Below are positions 1 through 13,500 of a stretch of DNA of 64,000 nucleotides, piece after piece. The notes under the pieces are model-generated. The model made no database searches. It saw only the letters and a list, made by a program, of their open reading frames with translations, and was not told where the DNA came from. Each line of letters starts with the position of its first letter. Within the stretch, counting starts at the first letter, position 1. This DNA comes from Taudactylus pleione (Eukaryota; Chordata; Amphibia; Anura; Myobatrachidae): the NCBI GenBank assembly GCA_031769625.1, contig JAUIMM010000015.1, positions 28,054,501 to 28,118,500 on the forward strand, given 5' to 3'. A program made the translations under genes and the position numbers.

Positions 1-3000
1 ACTGGGAACATGGTGCAGGTGCCATGTTTCTGGAGTTGTGCTATGCTAATATCACTGGGAACATGCATCAGGTGCCATGATTCTGGAGTTGAGTTACGCT
101 AATATCACTGGGAACATGGTGCAGGTGCCATGTTTCTGGAGTTGTGCTATGCTAATATCACTGGGAACATGGATCAGGTGCCATGTTTCTGGAGTTGTGC
201 TATGCTAATATCACTGGGAACATGGTGCAGGTGCCATGTTTCTGGAATTGTGCTATGCTAATATCACTGGGAACATGCATCAGGTGCCATGTTTCTGGAG
301 CTGTGCTATGCTAATATCACTGGGAACATGCATCAGGTGCCATGTTTCTGGAGTTGTGGTATGCTTATATCACTGGGAACATGCATCAGGTGCCATGATT
401 CTGGAGTTGTGTTACGCCAATATCACTGGGAACATGGTGCAGGTGCCATGTTTCTGGAGTTGTGCTATGCTAATATCACTGGGAACATGCATCAGGTGCC
501 ATAATTCTGGAGTTGAGTTACGCTAATATCACTGGGAACATGGTGCAGGTGCCATGTTTCTGGAGTTGTGCTATGCTAATATCACTGGGAACATGGATCA
601 GGTGCCATGTTTCTGGAGTTGTGCTATGCTAATATCACTGGGAACATGGGGCAGGTGCCATGTTTCTGGAGTTGTGTTACGCTAATATCACTGGGAACAT
701 GGTGCAGGTGCCATGTTTCTGGAGTTGTGCTATGCTAATATCACTGGGAACATGCATCAGGTGCCATGATTCTGGAGTTGTGCTATGCTAATATCACTGG
801 GAAAATGATGCAGGTGCCATTTTTCTGGAGTTGTGCTATGCTAATATCACTGGGAACATGCATCAGGTGCCATGTTTCTGGAGCTGTGCTATGCTAATAT
901 CACTGGGAACATGCATCAGGTGCCATGATTCTGGAGTTGTGCTATGCTAATATCACTGGGAAAATGGTGCAGGTGCCATGTTTCTGGAGTTGTGCTATGC
1001 TAATATCACTGGGAACATGCATCAGGTGCCATGATTCTGGAGTTGTGCTATGCTAATATCACTGGGAACATGGTGCAGGTGCCATGTTTCTGGAGTTGTG
1101 CTATGCTAATATCACTGGGAACATGCATCAGGTGCCATGTTTCTGGAGCTGTGCTATGCTAATATCACTGGGAACATGCATCAGGTGCCATGTTTCTGGA
1201 GTTGTGGTATGCTTATATCACTGGGAACATGCATCAGGTGCCATGATTCTGGAGTTGTGTTACGCCAATATCACTGGGAACATGGTGCAGGTGCCATGTT
1301 TCTGGAGTTGTGATATGCTAATATCACTGGGAACATGGTGCAGGTGCCATGTTTCTGGAGTTGTGCTATGCTAATATCACTGGGAACATGCATCAGGTGC
1401 CATGATTCTGGAGTTGAGTTACGCTAATATCACTGGGAACATGGTGCAGGTGCCATGTTTCTGGAGTTGTGCTATGCTAATATCACTGGGAACATGGGGC
1501 AGGTGCCGTGTTTCTGGAGTTGTGTTACGCTAATATCACTGGGAACATGGTGCAGGTGCCATGTTTCTGGAGTTGTGCTATGCTAATATCATTGGGAACA
1601 TGCATCAGGTGCCATGATTCTGGTGTTGTGCTATGCTAATATCACTGGGAACATGGTGCAGGTGCCATGTTTCTGGAGTTGTGCTACGCTAGTATCACTG
1701 GGAACATAGTGCAGGTGCCATGTTTCAGGAATTGTGCTATGCTAATATCACTGGGAACATGCATCAGGTGCCATGTTTCTGGAGCTGTGCTATGCTAATA
1801 TCACTGGGAACATGCATCAGGTGCCATGTTTCTGGAGTTGTGGTATGCTTATATCACTGGGAACAATGCATCAGGTGCCATGATTCTGGAGTTGTGTTTC
1901 GCCAATATCACTGGGAACATGGTGCAGGTGCCATGTTTCTGGAGTTGTGCTATGCTAATATCACTGGGAACATGCATCAGGTGCCATGATTCTGGAGTTG
2001 AGTTACGCCAATATCACTGGGAATATGGTGCAGGTGCCATGTTTCTGGAGTTGTGCTATGCTAATATCACTGGGAACATGGATCAGGTGCCATGATTCTG
2101 GAGTTGTGCTATGCTAATATCACTGGGAACATGGGGCAGGTGCCATGTGTCTGGAGTTGTGTTATGCTAATATCACTGGGAACATGGTGCAGGTGCCATG
2201 TTTCTGGAGTTGTGCTATGCTAATATCACTGGGAACATGCATCAGGTGCCATGATTCTGGAGTTGTGCTATGCTTATATCACTGGGAAAATGGTGCAGGT
2301 GCCATGTTTCTGGAGTTGTGCTACACTAGTATCACTGGGAACATGGTGCAGGTGCCATGTTTCTGGAGTTGTGCTATGCCAATATCACTGGGAACATGGT
2401 GCAGGTGCCATGTTTCTGGAGTTGTGCTATGCTAATATCACTGGGAACATGGTGGAGGTGCCATGTTTCTGGAGTTGTGCTACGCTAGTATCACTGGGAA
2501 CATGGTGCAGGTGCCATGTTTCTGGAGTTGTGCTATGCTAATATCACTGGGAACATGCATCAGGTGCCATGATTCTGGAGTTGAGTTACGCTAATATCAC
2601 TGGGAACATGGTGCAGGTGCCATGTTTCTGGAGTTGTGCTATGCTAATATCACTGGGAACATGCATCAGGTGCCATGTTTCTGGAGCTGTGCTATGCTAA
2701 TATCACTGGGAACATGCATCAGGTGCCATGTTTCTGGAGTTGTGGTATGCTTATATCACTGGGAACATGCATCAGGTGCCATGATTCTGGAGTTGTGTTA
2801 CGCCAATATCACTGGGAACATGGTGCAGGTGCCATGTTTCTGGAGTTGTGATATGCTAATATCACTGGGAACATGGTGCAGGTGCCATGTTTCTGGAGTT
2901 GTGCTATGCTAATATCACTGGGAACATGCATCAGGTGCCATGATTCTGGAGTTGAGTTACGCTAATATCACTGGGAACATGGTGCAGGTGCCATGTTTCT

Positions 3001-5352
3001 GGAGTTGTGCTATGCTAATATCACTGGGAACATGGATCAGGTGCCATGTTTCTGGAGTTGTGCTATGCTAATATCACTGGGAACATGGGGCAGGTGCCGT
3101 GTTTCTGGAGTTGTGTTACGCTAATATCACTGGGAACATGGTGCAGGTGCCATGTTTCTGGAGTTGTGCTATGCTAATATCATTGGGAACATGCATCAGG
3201 TGCCATGATTCTGGTGTTGTGCTATGCTAATATCACTGGAAACATGGTGCAGGTGCCATGTTTCTGGAGATGTGCTATGCTAATATCATTGGGAACATGC
3301 ATCAGGTGCCATGATTCTGGTGTTGTGCTATGCTAATATCACTGGAAACATGGTGCAGGTGCCATGTTTCTGGAGATGTGCTACGCTAGTATCACTGGGA
3401 ACATGGTGCAGGTGCCATGTTTCAGGAATTGTGCTATGCTAATTTCACTGGGAACATGCATCAGGTGCCATGTTTCTGGAGCTGTGCTATGCTAATATCA
3501 CTGGGAACATGCATCAGGTGCCATGTTTCTGGAGTTGTGGTATGCTTATATCACTGGGAACAATGCATCAGGTGCCATGATTCTGGAGTTGTGTTACGCC
3601 AATATCACTGGGTACATGGTGCAGGTGCCATGTTTCTGGAGTTGTGCTATGCTAATATCACTGGGAACATGCATCAGGTGCCATGATTCTGGAGTTGAGT
3701 TACGCCAATATCACTGGGAACATGGTGCAGGTGCCATGTTTCTGGAGTTGTGCTATGCTAATATCACTGGGAACATGGATCAGGTGCCATGATTCTGGAG
3801 TTGTGCTATGCTAATATCACTGGGAACATGGTGCAGGTGCCATGTTTCTGGAGTTGTGCTATGCTAATATCACTGGGAACATGCATCAGGTGCCATGATT
3901 CTGGAGTTGTGCTATGCTTATATCACTGGGAAAATGGTGCAGGTGCCATGTTTCTGGAGTTGTGCTACACTAGTATCACTGGGAACATGGTGCAGGTGCC
4001 ATGTTTCTGGAGTTGTGCTATGCCAATATCACTGGGAACATGGTGCAGGTGCCATGTTTCTGGAGTTGTGCTATGCTAATATCACTGGGAACATGGTGGA
4101 GGTGCCATGTTTCTGGAGTTGTGCTACGCTAGTATCACTGGGAACATGGTGCAGGTGCCATGTTTCTGGAGTTGTGCTATGCTAATATCACTGGGAACAT
4201 GCATCAGGTGCCATGATTCTGGAGTTGAGTTACGCTAATATCACTGGGAACATGGTGCAGGTGCCATGTTTCTGGAGTTGTGCTATGCTAATATCACTGG
4301 GAACATGGATCAGGTGCCATGATTCTGGAGTTGTGCTATGCTAATATCACTGGGAACATGGTGCAGGTGCCATGTTTCTGGAGTTGTGCTATGCTAATAT
4401 CACTGGGAACATGCATCAGGTGCCATGATTCTGGAGTTGTGCTATGCTTATATCACTGGGAAAATGGTGCAGGTGCCATGTTTCTGGAGTTGTGCTACAC
4501 TAGTATCACTGGGAACATGGTGCAGGTGCCATGTTTCTGGAGTTGTGCTATGCCAATATCACTGGGAACATGGTGCAGGTGCCATGTTTCTGGAGTTGTG
4601 CTATGCTTATATCACTGGGAACATGCATCAGGTGCCATGATTCTGGAGTTGTGTTACGCCAATATCACTGGGAACATGGTGCAGGTGCCATGTTTCTGGA
4701 GTTGTGCTATGCTAATATCACTGGGAACATGCATCAGGTGCCATAATTCTGGAGTTGAGTTACGCTAATATCACTGGGAACATGGTGCAGGTGCCATGTT
4801 TCTGGAGTTGTGCTATGCTAATATCACTGGGAACATGCATCAGGTGCCATGTTTCTGCAGCTGTGCTATGCTAATATCACTGGGAACATGCATCAGGTGC
4901 CATGTTTCTGGAGTTGTGGTATGCTTATATCACTGGGAACATGCATCAGGTGCCATGATTCTGGAGTTGTGTTACGCCAATATCACTGGGAACATGGTGC
5001 AGGTGCCATGTTTCTGGAGTTGTGCTATGCTAATATCACTGGGAACATGCATCAGGTGCCATGTTTCTGGAGTTGTGGTATGCTTATATCACTGGGAACA
5101 TGCATCAGGTGCCATGATTCTGGAGTTGTGCTATGTTAATATCACTGGGAACAAGGTGCAGGTGCCATGTTTCTGGAGTTGTGCTATGCTAATATCACTG
5201 GGAACATGCATCAGGTGCCATGTTTCTGGAGCTGTGCTATGCTAATATCACTGGGAACATGCATCAGGTGCCATGTTTCTGGAGTTGTGGTATGGTATCA
5301 CTGGGAACATGCATCAGGTGCCATGATTCTGGAGTTGTGTTACGCCAATATC
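1..5352. repeat. Higher-order repeat copy 1 (101 monomers)
   Basis: The variant pattern at base 1 recurs at 5353, giving a period of 5,352 bp. This equals 101 x 53 with two +1 units and one -3 unit. The copy is 106 bp longer than the next one because one monomer pair is present twice at about 3185-3390 (the pair with atcattggg, ctggtgttg and actggaaac). The start is set by the window edge, so the phase is arbitrary. Confidence 0.9.
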
Positions 5353-8300
5353 ACTGGGAACATGGTGCAGGTGCCATGTTTCTGGAGTTGTGCTATGCTA
5401 ATATCACTGGGAACATGCATCAGGTGCCATGATTCTGGAGTTGAGTTACGCTAATATCACTGGGAACATGGTGCAGGTGCCATGTTTCTGGAGTTGTGCT
5501 ATGCTAATATCACTGGGAACATGGATCAGGTGCCATGTTTCTGGAGTTGTGCTATGCTAATATCACTGGGAACATGGTGCAGGTGCCATGTTTCTGGAAT
5601 TGTGCTATGCTAATATCACTGGGAACATGCATCAGGTGCCATGTTTCTGGAGCTGTGCTATGCTAATATCACTGGGAACATGCATCAGGTGCCATGTTTC
5701 TGGAGTTGTGGTATGCTTATATCACTGGGAACATGCATCAGGTGCCATGATTCTGGAGTTGTGTTACGCCAATATCACTGGGAACATGGTGCAGGTGCCA
5801 TGTTTCTGGAGTTGTGCTATGCTAATATCACTGGGAACATGCATCAGGTGCCATAATTCTGGAGTTGAGTTACGCTAATATCACTGGGAACATGGTGCAG
5901 GTGCCATGTTTCTGGAGTTGTGCTATGCTAATATCACTGGGAACATGGATCAGGTGCCATGTTTCTGGAGTTGTGCTATGCTAATATCACTGGGAACATG
6001 GGGCAGGTGCCATGTTTCTGGAGTTGTGTTACGCTAATATCACTGGGAACATGGTGCAGGTGCCATGTTTCTGGAGTTGTGCTATGCTAATATCACTGGG
6101 AACATGCATCAGGTGCCATGATTCTGGAGTTGTGCTATGCTAATATCACTGGGAAAATGATGCAGGTGCCATTTTTCTGGAGTTGTGCTATGCTAATATC
6201 ACTGGGAACATGCATCAGGTGCCATGTTTCTGGAGCTGTGCTATGCTAATATCACTGGGAACATGCATCAGGTGCCATGATTCTGGAGTTGTGCTATGCT
6301 AATATCACTGGGAAAATGGTGCAGGTGCCATGTTTCTGGAGTTGTGCTATGCTAATATCACTGGGAACATGCATCAGGTGCCATGATTCTGGAGTTGTGC
6401 TATGCTAATATCACTGGGAACATGGTGCAGGTGCCATGTTTCTGGAGTTGTGCTATGCTAATATCACTGGGAACATGCATCAGGTGCCATGTTTCTGGAG
6501 CTGTGCTATGCTAATATCACTGGGAACATGCATCAGGTGCCATGTTTTTGGAGTTGTGGTATGCTTATATCACTGGGAACATGCATCAGGTGCCATGATT
6601 CTGGAGTTGTGTTACGCCAATATCACTGGGAACATGGTGCAGGTGCCATGTTTCTGGAGTTGTGATATGCTAATATCACTGGGAACATGGTGCAGGTGCC
6701 ATGTTTCTGGAGTTGTGCTATGCTAATATCACTGGGAACATGCATCAGGTGCCATGATTCTGGAGTTGAGTTACGCTAATATCACTGGGAACATGGTGCA
6801 GGTGCCATGTTTCTGGAGTTGTGCTATGCTAATATCACTGGGAACATGGGGCAGGTGCCGTGTTTCTGGAGTTGTGTTACGCTAATATCACTGGGAACAT
6901 GGTGCAGGTGCCATGTTTCTGGAGTTGTGCTATGCTAATATCATTGGGAACATGCATCAGGTGCCATGATTCTGGTGTTGTGCTATGCTAATATCACTGG
7001 GAACATGGTGCAGGTGCCATGTTTCTGGAGTTGTGCTACGCTAGTATCACTGGGAACATAGTGCAGGTGCCATGTTTCAGGAATTGTGCTATGCTAATAT
7101 CACTGGGAACATGCATCAGGTGCCATGTTTCTGGAGCTGTGCTATGCTAATATCACTGGGAACATGCATCAGGTGCCATGTTTCTGGAGTTGTGGTATGC
7201 TTATATCACTGGGAACAATGCATCAGGTGCCATGATTCTGGAGTTGTGTTTCGCCAATATCACTGGGAACATGGTGCAGGTGCCATGTTTCTGGAGTTGT
7301 GCTATGCTAATATCACTGGGAACATGCATCAGGTGCCATGATTCTGGAGTTGAGTTACGCCAATATCACTGGGAATATGGTGCAGGTGCCATGTTTCTGG
7401 AGTTGTGCTATGCTAATATCACTGGGAACATGGATCAGGTGCCATGATTCTGGAGTTGTGCTATGCTAATATCACTGGGAACATGGGGCAGGTGCCATGT
7501 GTCTGGAGTTGTGTTATGCTAATATCACTGGGAACATGGTGCAGGTGCCATGTTTCTGGAGTTGTGCTATGCTAATATCACTGGGAACATGCATCAGGTG
7601 CCATGATTCTGGAGTTGTGCTATGCTTATATCACTGGGAAAATGGTGCAGGTGCCATGTTTCTGGAGTTGTGCTACACTAGTATCACTGGGAACATGGTG
7701 CAGGTGCCATGTTTCTGGAGTTGTGCTATGCCAATATCACTGGGAACATGGTGCAGGTGCCATGTTTCTGGAGTTGTGCTATGCTAATATCACTGGGAAC
7801 ATGGTGGAGGTGCCATGTTTCTGGAGTTGTGCTACGCTAGTATCACTGGGAACATGGTGCAGGTGCCATGTTTCTGGAGTTGTGCTATGCTAATATCACT
7901 GGGAACATGCATCAGGTGCCATGATTCTGGAGTTGAGTTACGCTAATATCACTGGGAACATGGTGCAGGTGCCATGTTTCTGGAGTTGTGCTATGCTAAT
8001 ATCACTGGGAACATGCATCAGGTGCCATGTTTCTGGAGCTGTGCTATGCTAATATCACTGGGAACATGCATCAGGTGCCATGTTTCTGGAGTTGTGGTAT
8101 GCTTATATCACTGGGAACATGCATCAGGTGCCATGATTCTGGAGTTGTGTTACGCCAATATCACTGGGAACATGGTGCAGGTGCCATGTTTCTGGAGTTG
8201 TGATATGCTAATATCACTGGGAACATGGTGCAGGTGCCATGTTTCTGGAGTTGTGCTATGCTAATATCACTGGGAACATGCATCAGGTGCCATGATTCTG

Positions 8301-10598
8301 GAGTTGAGTTACGCTAATATCACTGGGAACATGGTGCAGGTGCCATGTTTCTGGAGTTGTGCTATGCTAATATCACTGGGAACATGGATCAGGTGCCATG
8401 TTTCTGGAGTTGTGCTATGCTAATATCACTGGGAACATGGGGCAGGTGCCGTGTTTCTGGAGTTGTGTTACGCTAATATCACTGGGAACATGGTGCAGGT
8501 GCCATGTTTCTGGAGTTGTGCTATGCTAATATCATTGGGAACATGCATCAGGTGCCATGATTCTGGTGTTGTGCTATGCTAATATCACTGGAAACATGGT
8601 GCAGGTGCCATGTTTCTGGAGATGTGCTACGCTAGTATCACTGGGAACATGGTGCAGGTGCCATGTTTCAGGAATTGTGCTATGCTAATTTCACTGGGAA
8701 CATGCATCAGGTGCCATGTTTCTGGAGCTGTGCTATGCTAATATCACTGGGAACATGCATCAGGTGCCATGTTTCTGGAGTTGTGGTATGCTTATATCAC
8801 TGGGAACAATGCATCAGGTGCCATGATTCTGGAGTTGTGTTACGCCAATATCACTGGGTACATGGTGCAGGTGCCATGTTTCTGGAGTTGTGCTATGCTA
8901 ATATCACTGGGAACATGCATTAGGTGCCATGATTCTGGAGTTGAGTTACGCCAATATCACTGGGAACATGGTGCAGGTGCCATGTTTCTGGAGTTGTGCT
9001 ATGCTAATATCACTGGGAACATGGATCAGGTGCCATGATTCTGGAGTTGTGCTATGCTAATATCACTGGGAACATGGTGCAGGTGCCATGTTTCTGGAGT
9101 TGTGCTATGCTAATATCACTGGGAACATGCATCAGGTGCCATGATTCTGGAGTTGTGCTATGCTTATATCACTGGGAAAATGGTGCAGGTGCCATGTTTC
9201 TGGAGTTGTGCTACACTAGTATCACTGGGAACATGGTGCAGGTGCCATGTTTCTGGAGTTGTGCTATGCCAATATCACTGGGAACATGGTGCAGGTGCCA
9301 TGTTTCTGGAGTTGTGCTATGCTAATATCACTGGGAACATGGTGGAGGTGCCATGTTTCTGGAGTTGTGCTACGCTAGTATCACTGGGAACATGGTGCAG
9401 GTGCCATGTTTCTGGAGTTGTGCTATGCTAATATCACTGGGAACATGCATCAGGTGCCATGATTCTGGAGTTGAGTTACGCTAATATCACTGGGAACATG
9501 GTGCAGGTGCCATGTTTCTGGAGTTGTGCTATGCTAATATCACTGGGAACATGGATCAGGTGCCATGATTCTGGAGTTGTGCTATGCTAATATCACTGGG
9601 AACATGGTGCAGGTGCCATGTTTCTGGAGTTGTGCTATGCTAATATCACTGGGAACATGCATCAGGTGCCATGATTCTGGAGTTGTGCTATGCTTATATC
9701 ACTGGGAAAATGGTGCAGGTGCCATGTTTCTGGAGTTGTGCTACACTAGTATCACTGGGAACATGGTGCAGGTGCCATGTTTCTGGAGTTGTGCTATGCC
9801 AATATCACTGGGAACATGGTGCAGGTGCCATGTTTCTGGAGTTGTGCTATGCTTATATCACTGGGAACATGCATCAGGTGCCATGATTCTGGAGTTGTGT
9901 TACGCCAATATCACTGGGAACATGGTGCAGGTGCCATGTTTCTGGAGTTGTGCTATGCTAATATCACTGGGAACATGCATCAGGTGCCATAATTCTGGAG
10001 TTGAGTTACGCTAATATCACTGGGAACATGGTGCAGGTGCCATGTTTCTGGAGTTGTGCTATGCTAATATCACTGGGAACATGCATCAGGTGCCATGTTT
10101 CTGCAGCTGTGCTATGCTAATATCACTGGGAACATGCATCAGGTGCCATGTTTCTGGAGTTGTGGTATGCTTATATCACTGGGAACATGCATCAGGTGCC
10201 ATGATTCTGGAGTTGTGTTACGCCAATATCACTGGGAACATGGTGCAGGTGCCATGTTTCTGGAGTTGTGCTATGCTAATATCACTGGGAACATGCATCA
10301 GGTGCCATGTTTCTGGAGTTGTGGTATGCTTATATCACTGGGAACATGCATCAGGTGCCATGATTCTGGAGTTGTGCTATGTTAATATCACTGGGAACAA
10401 GGTGCAGGTGCCATGTTTCTGGAGTTGTGCTATGCTAATATCACTGGGAACATGCATCAGGTGCCATGTTTCTGGAGCTGTGCTATGCTAATATCACTGG
10501 GAACATGCATCAGGTGCCATGTTTCTGGAGTTGTGGTATGGTATCACTGGGAACATGCATCAGGTGCCATGATTCTGGAGTTGTGTTACGCCAATATC
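5353..10598. repeat. Higher-order repeat copy 2 (99 monomers)
   Basis: Period to the next copy is 5,246 bp, which is 99 x 53 minus 1. In the stretches compared by eye it differs from its neighbours by isolated bases: catgtttttgg at about 6541 (shared with copy 3, not copy 1) and gcattagg at about 8916 (only here). Confidence 0.9.
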
Positions 10599-13500
10599 AC
10601 TGGGAACATGGTGCAGGTGCCATGTTTCTGGAGTTGTGCTATGCTAATATCACTGGGAACATGCATCAGGTGCCATGATTCTGGAGTTGAGTTACGCTAA
10701 TATCACTGGGAACATGGTGCAGGTGCCATGTTTCTGGAGTTGTGCTATGCTAATATCACTGGGAACATGGATCAGGTGCCATGTTTCTGGAGTTGTGCTA
10801 TGCTAATATCACTGGGAACATGGTGCAGGTGCCATGTTTCTGGAATTGTGCTATGCTAATATCACTGGGAACATGCATCAGGTGCCATGTTTCTGGAGCT
10901 GTGCTATGCTAATATCACTGGGAACATGCATCAGGTGCCATGTTTCTGGAGTTGTGGTATGCTTATATCACTGGGAACATGCATCAGGTGCCATGATTCT
11001 GGAGTTGTGTTACGCCAATATCACTGGGAACATGGTGCAGGTGCCATGTTTCTGGAGTTGTGCTATGCTAATATCACTGGGAACATGCATCAGGTGCCAT
11101 AATTCTGGAGTTGAGTTACGCTAATATCACTGGGAACATGGTGCAGGTGCCATGTTTCTGGAGTTGTGCTATGCTAATATCACTGGGAACATGGATCAGG
11201 TGCCATGTTTCTGGAGTTGTGCTATGCTAATATCACTGGGAACATGGGGCAGGTGCCATGTTTCTGGAGTTGTGTTACGCTAATATCACTGGGAACATGG
11301 TGCAGGTGCCATGTTTCTGGAGTTGTGCTATGCTAATATCACTGGGAACATGCATCAGGTGCCATGATTCTGGAGTTGTGCTATGCTAATATCACTGGGA
11401 AAATGATGCAGGTGCCATTTTTCTGGAGTTGTGCTATGCTAATATCACTGGGAACATGCATCAGGTGCCATGTTTCTGGAGCTGTGCTATGCTAATATCA
11501 CTGGGAACATGCATCAGGTGCCATGATTCTGGAGTTGTGCTATGCTAATATCACTGGGAAAATGGTGCAGGTGCCATGTTTCTGGAGTTGTGCTATGCTA
11601 ATATCACTGGGAACATGCATCAGGTGCCATGATTCTGGAGTTGTGCTATGCTAATATCACTGGGAACATGGTGCAGGTGCCATGTTTCTGGAGTTGTGCT
11701 ATGCTAATATCACTGGGAACATGCATCAGGTGCCATGTTTCTGGAGCTGTGCTATGCTAATATCACTGGGAACATGCATCAGGTGCCATGTTTTTGGAGT
11801 TGTGGTATGCTTATATCACTGGGAACATGCATCAGGTGCCATGATTCTGGAGTTGTGTTACGCCAATATCACTGGGAACATGGTGCAGGTGCCATGTTTC
11901 TGGAGTTGTGATATGCTAATATCACTGGGAACATGGTGCAGGTGCCATGTTTCTGGAGTTGTGCTATGCTAATATCACTGGGAACATGCATCAGGTGCCA
12001 TGATTCTGGAGTTGAGTTACGCTAATATCACTGGGAACATGGTGCAGGTGCCATGTTTCTGGAGTTGTGCTATGCTAATATCACTGGGAACATGGGGCAG
12101 GTGCCGTGTTTCTGGAGTTGTGTTACGCTAATATCACTGGGAACATGGTGCAGGTGCCATGTTTCTGGAGTTGTGCTATGCTAATATCATTGGGAACATG
12201 CATCAGGTGCCATGATTCTGGTGTTGTGCTATGCTAATATCACTGGGAACATGGTGCAGGTGCCATGTTTCTGGAGTTGTGCTACGCTAGTATCACTGGG
12301 AACATAGTGCAGGTGCCATGTTTCAGGAATTGTGCTATGCTAATATCACTGGGAACATGCATCAGGTGCCATGTTTCTGGAGCTGTGCTATGCTAATATC
12401 ACTGGGAACATGCATCAGGTGCCATGTTTCTGGAGTTGTGGTATGCTTATATCACTGGGAACAATGCATCAGGTGCCATGATTCTGGAGTTGTGTTTCGC
12501 CAATATCACTGGGAACATGGTGCAGGTGCCATGTTTCTGGAGTTGTGCTATGCTAATATCACTGGGAACATGCATCAGGTGCCATGATTCTGGAGTTGAG
12601 TTACGCCAATATCACTGGGAATATGGTGCAGGTGCCATGTTTCTGGAGTTGTGCTATGCTAATATCACTGGGAACATGGATCAGGTGCCATGATTCTGGA
12701 GTTGTGCTATGCTAATATCACTGGGAACATGGGGCAGGTGCCATGTGTCTGGAGTTGTGTTATGCTAATATCACTGGGAACATGGTGCAGGTGCCATGTT
12801 TCTGGAGTTGTGCTATGCTAATATCACTGGGAACATGCATCAGGTGCCATGATTCTGGAGTTGTGCTATGCTTATATCACTGGGAAAATGGTGCAGGTGC
12901 CATGTTTCTGGAGTTGTGCTACACTAGTATCACTGGGAACATGGTGCAGGTGCCATGTTTCTGGAGTTGTGCTATGCCAATATCACTGGGAACATGGTGC
13001 AGGTGCCATGTTTCTGGAGTTGTGCTATGCTAATATCACTGGGAACATGGTGGAGGTGCCATGTTTCTGGAGTTGTGCTACGCTAGTATCACTGGGAACA
13101 TGGTGCAGGTGCCATGTTTCTGGAGTTGTGCTATGCTAATATCACTGGGAACATGCATCAGGTGCCATGATTCTGGAGTTGAGTTACGCTAATATCACTG
13201 GGAACATGGTGCAGGTGCCATGTTTCTGGAGTTGTGCTATGCTAATATCACTGGGAACATGCATCAGGTGCCATGTTTCTGGAGCTGTGCTATGCTAATA
13301 TCACTGGGAACATGCATCAGGTGCCATGTTTCTGGAGTTGTGGTATGCTTATATCACTGGGAACATGCATCAGGTGCCATGATTCTGGAGTTGTGTTACG
13401 CCAATATCACTGGGAACATGGTGCAGGTGCCATGTTTCTGGAGTTGTGATATGCTAATATCACTGGGAACATGGTGCAGGTGCCATGTTTCTGGAGTTGT

